A stretch of 64,000 nt of DNA from Tetmemena sp. SeJ-2015 (GCA_027382625.1 JAJKFJ010022058.1:34149-98148), one strand, 5' to 3'. Numbered from the stretch's first letter, positions 23,541 through 35,903 are shown. A program made the numbers and translations. The notes: a model not told the origin generated them from the sequence alone.

Positions 23541-24467
23541 TGGATTTGAAGGAGATAGTTACTTTTGCTATAAATACAGAACAAACAAGGCTTCCTCAAG
23601 GCTCAACCTGCGAAGTGTTTCGGCTTTGAGCATACTTTCGATATTTCCCTGATCCTCATTGTATTCACTCTCCCATTTGCTATTGTATTTATCACTATTG
23701 TTCAATTCGCTAGAATATTAGCTGCTCAATTCTGCTAGGTATTCAAGTTGCTGCCAGCTTTTGATATACTCCTCTCCGTAAGGTCTAAGATTGTTCCCAA
23801 TTCTTTTACTTTATTTCTTCTCTGTGGTCGAAGGTTGCGAATATTCTTTTTTCCTTTTAATTTGCTGGGGTTATTAAAAAAACTTTTCCAATTTTAAGCT
23901 TAAAATTTTAAATTAAAATTTGAAAAACAATTAAATTTAAATTTAGAAGTTTTAAAAATTTCAAAAAATTTTTAAAACTCTAATAGTGAAATTTTTAAAA
24001 ATTTTTATTCAAAGGTTTGCCATTAAAAGTGATTCACTTTTAAGAATTCTTAATTAATTTTAAGGCTTAATAATTAAGTGTAATTAAGTTTTTCATTTTA
24101 ATAATCATTTCAGCAATTAACAATGGAAACAAAGAATGGAGTTGACGCACCTCGACCACAGCATTGAAGAAGTAAAGTAAAGAATTCGCAACAATCTTAC
24201 GAACTCACGGAGAGAAGAGTATATCAAAAGACTGGCAGCAACTTGAATGACCTAGCAGCAGTGAGCAGCTACACTATCTCTAGCGAATTGAACAATAGTG
24301 ATGAGAATACAAGAGCAAATGGGAGAGTGAATGCAATGAGGATCAGGGAAATATCGAAAGTATGCTCAGAGCCGAAACACTTCGCAGGTTGAGCCTTGAG
24401 GAAGCCTTGTTTGTTCTGTATTTATAGCAAAAGTAACTACCTCCTTCAAATCCAACAATTTTTCTTT
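23530..24467. mobile_element. Foldback (large inverted-repeat) element 2
   Basis: Long imperfect inverted arms, roughly 23530-23880 and 24105-24467, flank an AT-rich centre of about 225 bp. The outer ends pair AAATTGTTGGATTTGAAGGA with TCCTTCAAATCCAACAATTT. Further in, GAACAAACAAGGCTTCCTCA pairs with TGAGGAAGCCTTGTTTGTTC. Deeper in the arm, CTCTGTGGTCGA pairs with TCGACCACAG. The arms are more GC-rich than their surroundings. No transposase is visible, so this is a non-autonomous element. Its sequence is unrelated to foldback element 1 by eye. It abuts the 3' end of paralog copy 3. Confidence 0.85.
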
Positions 24468-24485
24468 ATTTAAATCATGAAAAAT

Positions 24486-25140
24486 GGCTTTTGCTCAAAT
24501 AGAATAAGCAGCCAGAAAACATTAAGAAGATATAAAAATACACAGATTTATTGATAGAAATAATCATTTAATTGGGAAAATTATTTTAAGAGCTTTGAAA
24601 AAAAATTCTTAAATAAAATACGTTTTGATAAATTGAAGCCTATAAGATTTATGATTTTTTTACAGAGTAAATTAAAGGAATATTTATATTTAAGAAGATC
24701 CTAATACTTATAATTTAAAATTTGGTATACTATTCGTTTTTTTCCTCAAATTCTTTGAAGAAAAATGTATTTATAGTTTTTCAGATCCATTTTCTACTGC
24801 AAATAAATTTAAAATTATTTATTGTATTGAAATTATTTATATTTGACTATAATTTTTAATATTAGTTGATAGACATGTTCATCAAACATGATATTATTTT
24901 TTTGTATAATCAAAAAACAGGATCTTCTTGCTTATACTTTAATGCTAAATTTGGCCACTATCTTCAAAGATGAGCACGACACGGAGCAATTTATGAAATA
25001 TATGGACATGATCATTGAGACTGATATATAAGTGCAGCAAAACAACAATAGTCCTTCAAGTGAGAATATGCAAATTAATTTATTTTAAGGCTTGCGCTCA
25101 GAACTATGCCAAGATTTACTCAAAAAATAAAGTAAAGTAA
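24486..25140 (+). CDS. Fragmentary coding region, unrecognised
   Basis: An ATG at 24486 opens MAFAQIEQAARKHQEDIK and stays open to about 24630. After an AT-rich gap, 24910-25078 reads LLAYTLMLNLATIFKDEHD, then EQFMKYMDMIIETDI. A last piece at about 25089 reads GLRSELCQDLLKK. The first piece resembles the MALIQVALQDKDE end block of paralog copy 1, so this may be a displaced or additional family segment. The pieces cannot be joined safely. Confidence 0.35.
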
Positions 25141-25499
25141 AAGTAAAATTTAGGGAATATAAATAATAATAATAATAATAATCAATTTTTAGACCAGCAC
25201 TTATTAGTTCTAGTTTGAAAATCGTATTACTATCCTATTAAATCAATCAATAAAAATGTTGTAATTTCATTTTATTCTTAACAATGTTAATTTTTATGAA
25301 TGGTTTATGATATTTATTTACTAAAGAGTTGGAAAAAGTATAAACAAATTTTGATAAAAATAGAGATTTTTAGCTTGAAATAATCCATTGAAATATCTTA
25401 GAATTGATTCTACTATGATTTTATTATTATAAATTAAAATATTGCAAAAAATAATGCTTTTTTGTACTTTATATATTTAAATAAGCTAACTACGTACCA

Positions 25500-25870
25500 A
25501 AGAATGAAAGAAAGGTAGGCGGCTTCCACTTGAAGATTCAATAATTATATTTTAGAATAAAGATAGGACTGCAAAAATTAAAAGAACTGGAGATGGAATA
25601 TCAAAAGGAATAAATTAATTCGATGCCAAAAATGATACTAAGGGGAAAATGAGCTTCCTTTTGATTACGTCGGGAAATTAATATCTTCTCGAGTCAAAGG
25701 TTATTTATAAGGAAGACACAAAGTAGCGCACTGACCTTTTTGATAAAGGCTTCATGAGGAAATCTTGAATTCCGTAAAAACCAATTACCTGACAAAAAGT
25801 ATCTACAAAAAAATGAGAATCCAGAAAAGATCTTGGTCATGATTTAAAAAAAGTGAAAGAATTAAATAGA
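25500..25870 (+). CDS. Hypothetical coding segment
   Basis: Two overlapping frames look protein-like: KIGLQKLKELEMEYQKEQIN at about 25560-25650, then from the ATG at 25651 LLITSGNQYLLESKVIYKED and KGFMRKS. A shorter piece with KYLQKNENPEKILVMIQKK follows at about 25798. A frameshift at the GGGG/AAAA run near 25645 could join the first two. No family recognised. Confidence 0.35.
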
Positions 25871-26221
25871 TATTTAAAACATTGAAAAAACTTTTTGACT
25901 AGCATTAATTATATTTAATGAAAAAAAAAACTATGTTTACATTAAATTGTTGATCGCTTAGCTTTCATTCGAAATTATAAGTCAAATTTATGTGAAGAGG
26001 AAAATTAATTAAAACTAAATTTATTCATATGAGAAAAAGAAGATATTTTATTAAGGAAGCTAAAATTTAAACTTTAGCCATCTGTTTGACTCAATTTTAA
26101 GAAAAGAATATATTAGAATTTTTTAATCCAAATAAATTATAAGTAAATTGCTTAATTTGAGACCATGAAGCTTAAAATAAGGTAGGTTTAATTTTAAATT
26201 TTTATTTGGTTTGTAATAACG

Positions 26222-28478
26222 ATGACGAATAAGCTTTAGAAATCACGAATAGACTAGTCTAAATTGAGAGAAGAAAGAGAAAATCCAAATGGTCCCAAAA
26301 ATTTAAGGGCTCCGCATCGAGTTTTTGTATAAAAGCCATTAGATAGTTAAGTTGTTGACAAAATACTAAAAACTTGCCAAGAAGAATAACCTTTAACTAC
26401 CTAAAAGATTCGAGAATTTTTTATGCTCATTAAAATAGAAGAATTTATAGGTATAAATTCCAAATTCAAACCTCTACTTTTGAAATTTAAGTTCTTTAAA
26501 AATAAATATGGGATTAATACAATTATATTATCTGGAATTGACACTTTAGAAATAAAAAGTTAGATTAGTTATTGTTTTGTGGATTAATTTTTTGAGATAT
26601 CTCTATTTGTACTTGTCTTTAGAAGGCTCTCTCTCAAAAATATTTTTTAAAAATTGTCAATAGCTATGTATTTTTGTTACCTGAACTCTATTGTAATACT
26701 TTGGCAGATGCTTTTTAGTCTTAAGCTCTTCTCACTTACATATTCACTTTATCTATTTTGCTATAATGCTAAACTAAAGTAACTCCATTTTCACTTTTAG
26801 CTCGTTCATGCACACTCTATATCTTTAATCATTAATAGAGTTTAGCAAATATTTTTGCTATAAATTTTTCAAATATCTTCATAAATATCATCAGCTTAAA
26901 AAGGTTTACTTAATGTGAGTATTGCTGAATTATAAGTCACTAAGATTGAATGAAAAAGACTAGTGGCCTCCACTATATACCATTTCAAGTTTATTTTAAA
27001 TTAAATTTAAGGATTATAGTGAATTATCTATTATTACTGTTTTAATCAAGCTTAATTGATTTTACCAACAATTGATAATGTAATAAGACCTTTCCCTCTT
27101 TTGGCATAATTTTTAAATCATCTCCACATATTTCTAGTATTTAGAGCAGATAAAGAATGAACCTTGGACAATTATATCTGTATGGTTTCTTTCAAGAATA
27201 ATCGACATATGCAATGTAAAAATAAGTAAAGAATGAATGCTTCGTAATTGACTAGTGACGACTTACTTTATATGCCAATGTCAAAAATAAGTGCAAATCA
27301 ATAGACTTACTGCTTCAAACTGATTGTTCTGCAACCTTAAATAACAAAATTAGTATAAAATTGAAATAAGATTAAAACTATTAAATTTTTGAGTTATGAA
27401 GAGATAAATCCAAATATCCATAGAATTTTATATAAAAGCAAGATTTGAAAGAAGAATCATTGAGGAAATTCGATGAGGAGAAAATTGAAGAGATAAATTA
27501 CTTTTGCAAGATTCACTTAAAGGAAAAACTGAGGCATTTTTGTGCTGATTGTAAAGTACCGATATGCGCTGTGTGTGTCCTGATCCACTAATCTCATACC
27601 TTTATTAAAGGAAATAAGCAAAGTAAGTTCGTTATTTCTTGCCAATTAATTTAGTAAAGGACGCTAAGCTTGGCCAAATTGCAGAACTCACTTCCTTGCT
27701 TGCAAACAGAAAATCATACCTAGCCTCACAAGTTAATGTTCTCAACTAGCATAAGCTACATCTCAGAGAAGAAGATCTTGACCACCATTTAAGACAACTA
27801 AAAGACTTTTTTGAAACCTACGAAAAAAGATGGAACAGCCTTTTGATGGATCAATTCTCAGAGCATGTAGTAAAGATAAGCAGCACTCTTGAAAATTACA
27901 AAACTCAGATAGTGGAAATAGATTAGCTAGAACAAGACATAAAGAAGTATCAATTGAAAATCAGTAAAATAGTAGTAAGTTTAAATTAAATGATTATAGA
28001 GGGATGGTAGTACAATAAAATTCTAATTGAATCTATCGCAATTGTCAAGGATCTAGAAAAGTATTAGCAACAATTTTAAAGCTTCGAGAAGAAGAAGCCA
28101 AATTTTATTTTTCCAATTATATAGGAGATGTTTTTCTTAGATAGTTTACATGAAAATTATCATATTTACCAAGAAAGACCTCTATCAATTATTAATATTG
28201 ACAGTGGCAAAGTTATTCAATACCTGATTCCATACTTTGAGAAAGCAATATAAGAGGAGAATCCGAAAGAAAAGTTGAAGGCAGCTTTGGATTCTTAGAT
28301 CAAGCAAGAAAAAGACATTTTGAGTCAGTATAAAAGCAGATCAAGTTAAAGCTTAAATGGGCATTAGCAAAATTAAGTAAGTCAATCACCAAATTCTGAA
28401 GTCCTGAACGAGAAGCTTTTGGAATTTAATCTTCGCAAAAATTTAAAGAAGTAGTATTCCTTTAATATTTCAGTGTGA
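26222..28478 (+). CDS. B-box zinc-finger, coiled-coil protein, interrupted
   Basis: From about 27463 the frame contains a B-box: CKIH, then CADCKVPICAVCVLIHQSHT, giving the C-x2-H, C-x2-C, C-x2-C and H-x2-H-type zinc ligands of the TRIM/B-box family. A long coiled-coil-like part follows (DHHLRQLKDFFETYEKRWNS; LENYKTQIVEIDQLEQDIKK), then a Ser/Gln-rich C-terminus ending FNISV and TGA at 28476. Two introns are clear: GTAAGT...TTTAG of 34 nt after NKQ (about 27622-27655) and a 27-nt one near 27980. A separate open block from the ATG at 26222 (contains ENPNGPKNLRAPHRVFVQKP) probably encodes the N-terminus, with about 1 kb of AT-rich DNA (26460-27460) as IES. That join is inference. Role probably protein-protein interaction or ubiquitin ligase-related; no RING is visible. 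Confidence 0.65.
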
Positions 28479-28528
28479 AAACTCTTCTATTTTTCAACTT
28501 GAGTTTTAATTTATAAGTTTGAAAGAAA

Positions 28529-30053
28529 TCAGTTTTGAAATCGAGGTAACGAGAACTTATCATTCTACTTGTGCTTATATTTATTATGATACTTGAAATT
28601 GAAAGATTTTAAATCGTGCTAAAAGCCAGTTTGTTCAATCTCCTAATATTATGGTTGCTCAGAAAGAGGACCATGAGATAAATTGAAGCTGGGATCTTGC
28701 TTCTTATGGACGTTGAAGGTAGGAGCCTCATTCCTATTCATATAAGGTTGCGATGTTCGGACACTATTACTTGCTTCTGAGAACAGGTTGCTCTGATACT
28801 GAAATAAATTATTTATTCTAATTATGTCTCACATTATAAATATATATAATTTTCATATAGAAATTTATGAATAAATCTTTTCATTTAGTTTTAAAATCTA
28901 AAATAAATTTAATTATAACTATCAATTGAAAGCTTGAGAATATGATAAATTATACCAGAAATTAAAATTAGAAAAGAATGATAGGATTTTGGTATATTCT
29001 AAAAATAAGAATGTCTGTGTTATTCTGATATTGATAATTCGATCGTATAATTTTATTTTTAATTGAAAATAAATGCTGCTCATAAGAAAAATCATAATTG
29101 AAAAATATAAAAATGCATTTTGATACTTAGTTTCCATTCTCGATGCATATTTTATGATTGATTAATTTTGATTGTTTAACTAACTTTCATCATTTTAATT
29201 TCCGCCTTAGCTTTAGACTCTTTGAGGCGATAGTAAAACCTTCTTGAAGAGCATTTTGTTATGACTGTTATTTTATTTTTTATGGGCTGGGCTCCTGTTA
29301 TAAGGAAGAAGGGAATCTTTCTCTGGAGGGTGATAAATTATAAACATGATTGTTTTAAGCTGACACTACTTCATTAATTCTGGGAATTTTGTCATTACTC
29401 ATCTTTCTTTGAGGACTTAATGTGGATCGAATCCTCTTATAGTGAAGTTTTGTAGTAAACTTACTGCCTATTTTGGGTTAGTCTAGTCATCTACGAGTTT
29501 CTTTTTTGCTTGAGTGAAGATTTCCTCAACTAAGCTAGGTCATCCCTCGTGACTTCTTAACTTTGATTGTGAAGGCTTAATATTTAAATTAAAGTATACT
29601 TACTCCTTCAATACAGTAGGAAGGATCAAGAGTGGCTTGAATAAACTGCGAGACTGTAACTTATGAGCTGTTGTTTAAATCTCTAACAGCAGCTGCGCCT
29701 GTTTAAATAGACATGGCTGTGACATTTCTCGATTAATTTTCAGTGGCTCTGCTTACCACACTACTTCTTGGATGATTCTCGTTTAGTATTTACACATCTG
29801 CGATTCTCAAGTCTATGATTTGCTTACTCTATTTATTTTGGGCTTAGGTTGATTGTTCTCCCATTTTCGAACCTAAGAAGCTTAGTTCCCTATTTTAATA
29901 GTTGTCTTGTTTGTCTGCCTGCTATGCAATAATCCTTTATTGAGATATATGCCTGGAAACATTCATAATTGTTTAGTTGAAGTTGTATAGTGTCTAGTTG
30001 GGATTCATCCTAGATTTAGAAGGACATGAATTTTGCAACCACTGGAGGCCCAT
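28529..30053 (-). CDS. Unrecognised Gln/Ser/Asn-rich protein
   Basis: Start proposed at the ATG at 30053 (MGLQWLQNSCPSKS). The frame is open under the ciliate code and includes VSRATENQSRNVTAMS and QVTVSQFIQATLDPSYCIEG. A 28-nt GTAAGT...TTAAG intron follows. A 21-bp IES with pointer GAGG lies at 29524-29544; its removal eliminates an in-frame TGA and gives SHEEIFTQAKKKLVDD. A 29-nt intron (GTAAGT...TATAAG) then leads to RIRSTLSPQRKMSNDKIPR. One reading ends at a TGA at 29190-29192. A further coding block at 28529-28800 (contains EAPTFNVHKKQDPSFNLS, ends RFQN and TGA) suggests that about 390 bp of AT-rich DNA (28800-29190) is another IES. The gene converges with the B-box gene with a spacer of only about 50 bp. 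No domain recognised. Confidence 0.55.
29524..29544. other. IES, 21 bp, pointer GAGG (CCTC on plus)
   Basis: CCTC direct repeats at 29524-29527 and 29545-29548. Excision removes the only in-frame TGA in this stretch of the minus-strand gene. Confidence 0.6.
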
Positions 30054-30544
30054 TGAAAGATTGATCTCTGCTTAGGAATTTCAAGCTGCTGAACTAAGTT
30101 TGGTTTATCTTGTTGTTATCACTGCTCTAAAAAAAATCTTTAGTTCAAAATTTTTTTTTTTTTTTCCCTTCTCTTTCCTTTTTAAAAAATTAAAAAAATA
30201 ATTTCTTTGAAAAAATTTACCCAAAAATTTTAATTTGGGCAGGCCTTATTTACTTTTCAAGAAGGTTTTAAAAGTGTTTAGGTTCTTGAAGTACATAACA
30301 CTAGACTAAATTAAATAACTATTATTAAAATAGAAATTAAAGGTTTATAGTTGCATATTCTTAATTAAAAAATAATGCTCTTTTTTCTATAACAAATACC
30401 AATAGTTCTTCTCAATAGGAATTTATTTACTGCTATAGCATTTCTAAATTAAAGAAAATCCGAAATGTAGACTTGATAAATTAAAATTTGAGCAGATATG
30501 ATAAACATGACTTTTTGAATATTTTTTAATGAATTTGAAGACTA
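30054..30544. other. AT-rich intergenic DNA
   Basis: Includes a poly-T tract near 30150-30170 and AT-rich sequence with no supported gene. Confidence 0.5.
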
Positions 30545-33000
30545 TCTGTCTGGAATAGATTCTCTTTACTCATTCTAAACATTCTAAAAGTGAGATGTGT
30601 TTCCAAAGTTACTTAGAGTTCGATCAAACAAAGAATAGGGCATAGGATCTATATTTTAGACTTAAAGGGCAGAGAAGCAGCTTGGTTCTTGCTTAGTCGA
30701 ATACATAGTCTGGCCTAGTGTATTAGATACTCCAGTTATTTTATGCATTTAGCTCTTAGGAAATTATAGGTGGGTTTAGTAAATCCTAGAATTTGCAGCG
30801 GTGTTCTTCGATTTATTGATTATGATTATGGCGATTATTATCGCTCTTCATAGTTTGAATTTCTGTTTTTAGTAGTTATCTATATGGTGTTGGTTTTACC
30901 TGCTTGGCAACCGATCCGCAGGTCTAATTTTTCTTCCTTAAGTATGCGGCCTCAATAAACTGCCCCTTAGCTAGGCCTGGGTCATTTCAAACTTGTTTCC
31001 TTGATTATGTAAAAGCACCAGTTCTACTTTATTTATGGCTCCTTCCTAATTATATTTCTCCCTCTACAGCTTTTGCTATAAAGATCTATACTCTTCGAAA
31101 TTAAAATAAAAATTCTTCGAGATGGGATATCATAATACTTGGGTCACTTATTGGTTAGTTTATATCAAGGTAAGATTTGTATTTCACTTCTGGCTTAACC
31201 TCCTCTTCATAACAATTTAAGAATTATTTTTTCATGAGTAGACTCCTTAATGATAAGATTAATGTCTTTGAAGCTAAATTAATTAGGAGAGTTGAGTTGC
31301 TAATCGTGTTGATTGGCTTTAGTAGGTGTAGTTATGATTGATATCCTTTCCCCTCCACTTGGAGTGAGAATCATGCCGCATTAGAATCCTTCTTCTGAAT
31401 TGGAATATTGAGGATGTTTGGGCCAATAAATTGGAGGATTTAGCTTCCTCCAACTTCTGAAAGTAGTCTTCCAAGATGCTATTTCTAATTCTTACTCAAT
31501 TAGTCGTTATCCTCCCTTTCTGGTTGAAATTATGTCATTATAGTTTACAGATTATCAAGGGCCTTACCGATACTAATGGATAATTCATTTATTAGATGCT
31601 CTTTCTTTCTTATGACGCCGCCTTATGACAAGTTCCTTTGAGTTGTTTTCAAGTTCTGCTGAATCATTTTAAAGAGAATAAGTAGAAATAATACATAAAA
31701 CTAATGAATGATAGATTCAAGAAAGAGTGAACTCTTTTCTATGGCCTTGAATTCTTCTATTTCGGTGAGAATCTTTTGCTTCTTCTCCACTTCTTCTTAA
31801 TTTATCCTGAGGTTTTAAGAGGAAGGGAAAATTTAAAACTGGCCGCAAAGAAAACTCATGAGCGTCCACTGTTATATCATGCTCTCGCTCTCTTGAATTT
31901 TGAGTTAATGCGAATGGCCGAAGAATTAATCTTATCAAGTTTACTTTAATCGGAGCTTGGTTACATCTCTACTTTAGATGAAATTGCTTCCAGCGAAATA
32001 CTATTCAAAAAGAGGAAGTAAAAATAAAAGTAAACTTTAAATAAACCAGTTAGAAACAAATATTTTTTCCATAAATAAATTAAATGATAGACACACTTAG
32101 TTAAAAATTGATTTGCTCATAATATTATTCTTACTTCAATACTCTCTATTTATTATATGCAAGATTAAATGTAGCATCTAAAAAGAAAAAAGCTTTCATT
32201 TAGGCTAAATACCCCTTATTTTATTAATTTAAAAACCTTCCAAAATATATCACAATATTGCTACTTTAATCAAGCAGGGCAGCTCTACTATTGTTGAACT
32301 TTGAGGGGTAGGATGAGTTTACTCTTGTTGTATGACTAGATTTCTTTTATTATGGCTTCTGAGTTAATCAATTCTGATGTCTTCCCTTTAGGTTTACATA
32401 TAAAATTAAGTAAGTTTTTCTGAAATGGATTTTTAGTAGTTGAAGGCATAAAACTATTAGTGTTTTTCCATGTCACTTCAGTGCCACAATTTCCCTTCCC
32501 TTTCTACTGAATCATAACTGTTTATTATATTCCCAAAATTACTCTCTAATTATTATAAATCTTTATCGTCAGGTTTAAAAACAGAAGTAATATTATTATC
32601 TTAAATGAATATAAGTAAGCGCATTTATCAATTGGTTCTATCATCAAATTTGACTGAATGATTCTTTGAGTTGGATCTAATCTGAGATTGGGATATCGAG
32701 AGGTCATTTTTGTTATCGAATCTATTAGATACTTCTTCATAGCCCCCCTTTTGAGAGAATTGAAGAGACTTTTAGCTAAGGGTGTTTCCAGTATAATCTG
32801 GCTGCTTCTTTTCTCTGATTTCTGGTTAGAAAGTTGGGTAATTGTTATGCAGCTATCTATTGTTCAAAGATTAAGTCACTTATGCTCTATCGAAGTCAAT
32901 AGTACCAATATTAGCAAGTTTATGATTAAAAGATGCATGGATTTAACCATCAATTGGCACATAGGGCTTCCTTTCAGGAGATGCATCATAAATCTTTAGT
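30545..33000 (-). CDS. Unrecognised low-complexity / coiled-coil protein
   Basis: Minus-strand coding blocks run through this interval in the ciliate code. 33000-32620 contains ERKPYVPIDGQIHASFNHKL and ends with SVKFDDRTN. 32590-32290 contains NPFQKNLLNF and KTSELINSEAIIKEI. 32000-31370 contains QEEVEKKQKILTEIEEFKA and ERQDNDQLSK-like text. 31300-30600 contains EEEVKPEVKYKSYLDINQ, AVEGEIQLGRSHKQS and FQDLLNPPIISQELNAQNN. A 20-bp IES with pointer GATTAA lies at 31926-31945. Frames change several times, through introns, IESs and probable base losses, so the exact model is unresolved. It might be two genes. The start is not certain. Nothing matches a known domain by eye; the middle is a predicted coiled coil. 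Confidence 0.45.
31926..31945. other. IES, 20 bp, pointer GATTAA (TTAATC on plus)
   Basis: TTAATC at 31926-31931 and 31946-31951. Removing 20 bp joins MQPSSD with QFFGHSHQLKIQESESM in one frame on the minus strand. Confidence 0.6.
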
Positions 33001-33179
33001 TAAGAGTATGAAATATGTTTAATTTCAAATTTCAAATATAAAAGTTTTTTTAAAGTCAAAGTTATCTAGTTTACTTAGATGAAATAGTCTGCTTGTAAGT
33101 TTAATCAAATCTTGTTCTTAATTTGTCAAACGATTGAATGTTATCTCTTTAGAGATGAGTAGAAAAGGGGTTAGATTAG

Positions 33180-35903
33180 TCATTCTTTCCTGAAAGAGTC
33201 TGGCCTATCATTGAAGGAAGAAGTGTTTCCAAGATTCTTTTTGCTTAGATAGAATTCAGTAAGAGGCATATTCAATTTTGTAGGTAGTCCTGCGATATCG
33301 ATTGGAGGCTTATTGAATCTTGCTTCTTCTACCTGCACAGTTCTTGCCAGAGTTTCTTTCATAGCAGTTTCGAGCAATACTTCATCCTTTTAAATTCTCA
33401 TTGGCTGACTCACAGCTCCTGAAATTGTTTCATGTCCTTTTTAATTTACAAAGTTAAAAATTAATAATAGATAGCAGTTTCTGAATGTGAGTTTCTAAGC
33501 TTCTTGAAGACTCTTATTGAGAAATTCTATCATCGCCTAATTACTCTTTAGCACTTCCTACAACTCAATTTGCTTTGCTTCAAGTTCATTGATTGCTTAA
33601 TTCTTTTCCTCTATGACTTTGTCTTTTTCTTCTCTCTCTGAATTTCCCTTGGTAATTTCCTCAATGTTTTATTATATTTTCTCATCTAGGAGATGAATCT
33701 CATTCTTCATGTTTTTAATTTCACTCTTCTTCTCCTTTATCTTGGCTTTGCTCTTATCATTTTTCGATCCAAGTTTTTAAATCTTTGCTTATGCCTTTTC
33801 AATGTCTGATTCGAGTCTCTTGATTTACTCTTGCAATAAAATTATCTTCTCCTTTTATTGCTCACTGAGTTGCCTGTTCTCTTATAAATTTTCTCCAAGC
33901 TGATTATGCTAGCTTTCAAGCTTTATTTTCTCATTTTTGTGTTCTTGAAGCTCCTTTTGGAATTGCTCTTTGGTAAGTTTGAGTTCTAAATTCTGCTTTT
34001 CGAGTTAGCTAATTGCTGCTTGCTACTGCTCTATCTTTTAAGCATTCTCTCTAATATTTTTAGAACTCTCCTTTTAAAATTGGATAAATAAATGATTTGT
34101 TAATATGTATTATAATCATCTACTAGCTATTCATACTTAGTTTTATAATTGGCTGCTTGCTCAATTGAATTATCTTTCTAATTAGTTACTTGCTGCAATT
34201 GCGCTCTTAGTCTCTCTATTTCATACTGCATTTGCTCTTTTTCATCTTAGTGTTAGGTATTTAATTAACTAATGGTACTTTCATACCTCTCTTTTAGATT
34301 CGTCATATCATTATTTTTAAGGATTTCCAGTTCCTCTAACTAATCTTTTGCTTCTTAATCCTTCTGTTAGAACATCAAATCACTATCAGATTTCAGCTTC
34401 TTAAGAGCAGCTTGCATATCCCTCTTTAGCTTGTCAGCATCAGAAAGTTTTTAAAATATAATATAGAAATTTAGAAAGTTTCTACTCTTATTCATGAGTA
34501 AGTTGAACTAGCTCTATGTTAAGTCGCTTTTGAAGTAGCAGTTTTTTTGAAAGCCATTTTCTAGCCTCCTCATGGGAAGCAGTTTAAACCACAAATTGAA
34601 TATGAAGGAGGTTTCTGAACTTGTTATTTTCAAAAATCTCAAGAGTAAAATATAGTTAATTTTTAAGTCTGCAATTATGCATCTTCTTCTTTATTCGCTG
34701 AGTTAATATTCAGGACTGTGAAAAATCTGTTCTCAACTTAGTCTAGTTCTAAATTTCTGTTATTTGATCTTCTAGAAAGGTTGCTATCTAATTAGTTAAA
34801 CTGATCCTAATTTTGAATGCAGAAGTTTAACAAGTCCACTAACTATTAAGGGAACTATTGAAATTCGACATGGAGATTCTGTGATTTTTAAAGACTGAGG
34901 TAGTCATTTATGTCGATTGTTTGGAAGTAAAGGAACTGTGGATTCTAATCATCGCTTATTGTTATGAAGATTATATCATTATGAGCTGCTATCATAGGAT
35001 TGTAGTTTGTCTGTGATGAAGAACTAGCTTTCTTATGGCTTGCCTGAATCCCATGAATGATTTCAATCTCAATCCTAAGGAACTTTTATGCTGGTTAGCC
35101 TTCATTTAATTATGAAACTTCCTTTACTCTATAAAAATAGCATTAAATGGGATATTGATTTACTTGACGGGAACATTTGCTGAGTAGACAATAGTTTGAT
35201 CACTAATCATTTGATTGTAAGCGAGTCCTTTATTTGTAACTTAGCAAGATACGCACTGCTCCTCTTGAAGTCCTAAGTGATTAAACTTGCCACTCATTAT
35301 CGCCAGACCATTTTTCTAACTTGAATTTGGAATATTGAGTTTCATAGCTTAATCTTTGTAAGTCTTGGTTTGCTATTTATTTGAGTTTTAGATTTAGAAC
35401 CCCCTCCAATCTATTATTGTATTTTTGACTAGTTGTATAGTTGCTCGTATCTTGATGGGAGATGAGAATCTTTGGCCCCTCTTTGTGAGTTCAAACAGTC
35501 TCTGCCATTATAAGAGGCTCTAGAAAGTCTTTCTTCTTATTCTTCAAAGTCTTCCTGCTGATCTGCTTCCTGATTTTCAGAGCCAGATGGATATTCCTAG
35601 TCTTCCTCAGATTACTAAGAATAACCATCTTCTTACTTTGTTTGTGCATTACGTTTTTCTTGTCCTAAATTAAAAAAATTAAATGGCTTAAAATAGGGCG
35701 ATTTATATTCATTATTAAATTCCTGATATATTTATATTCCTATTTATTATATAAACAAAGAGTTAACTTTATTTGTTTAAGAATTATTTTCTCAAAATTT
35801 TGTGAGAATTATTCTTAAAAACATAGTTTGCTTTTTTTAAATTATAAATTGGCATGATAAAGAAAGTAGAAGAATGGATGATAAGTTAGTTACCTTTATT
35901 CAT
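33180..35903 (-). CDS. SAS6: SAS-6-like centriole/basal-body cartwheel protein
   Basis: The N-terminal domain is recognisable: FITISDDQNPQFLYFQTIDI, NDYLSLQKSQNLHVEF, QQFPQQLVDLLNFC and later EIFENNKFRNLLHIQF match the SAS-6 head order. A long coiled coil follows (34460-33450; for example KIEQQQAAISQLEKQNLELK and FLNKSLQEAQ), then a C-terminal tail ending PDSFRKE and TGA at 33180. SAS-6 forms the ninefold cartwheel of basal bodies. A 35-nt intron at 35129-35163 restores PVKVKEVSQLNEGQPA exactly. The domain proper probably starts near the ATG at 35297. A Glu/Gln/Ser-rich extension (35290-35660) reads in frame if one G is added at the G run near 35401-35405, and a 229-nt intron (35665-35893) could link it to the ATG at 35903. 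The extended start is inference; the family call is firm. Confidence 0.85.

Noticed and set aside
32688..32999. Plus-strand 103-aa hydrophobic ORF
   Set aside because: The complementary strand is clearly coding in the ciliate code (ERKPYVPIDGQIHASFNHKL and onwards); the hydrophobic ORF is its antisense.
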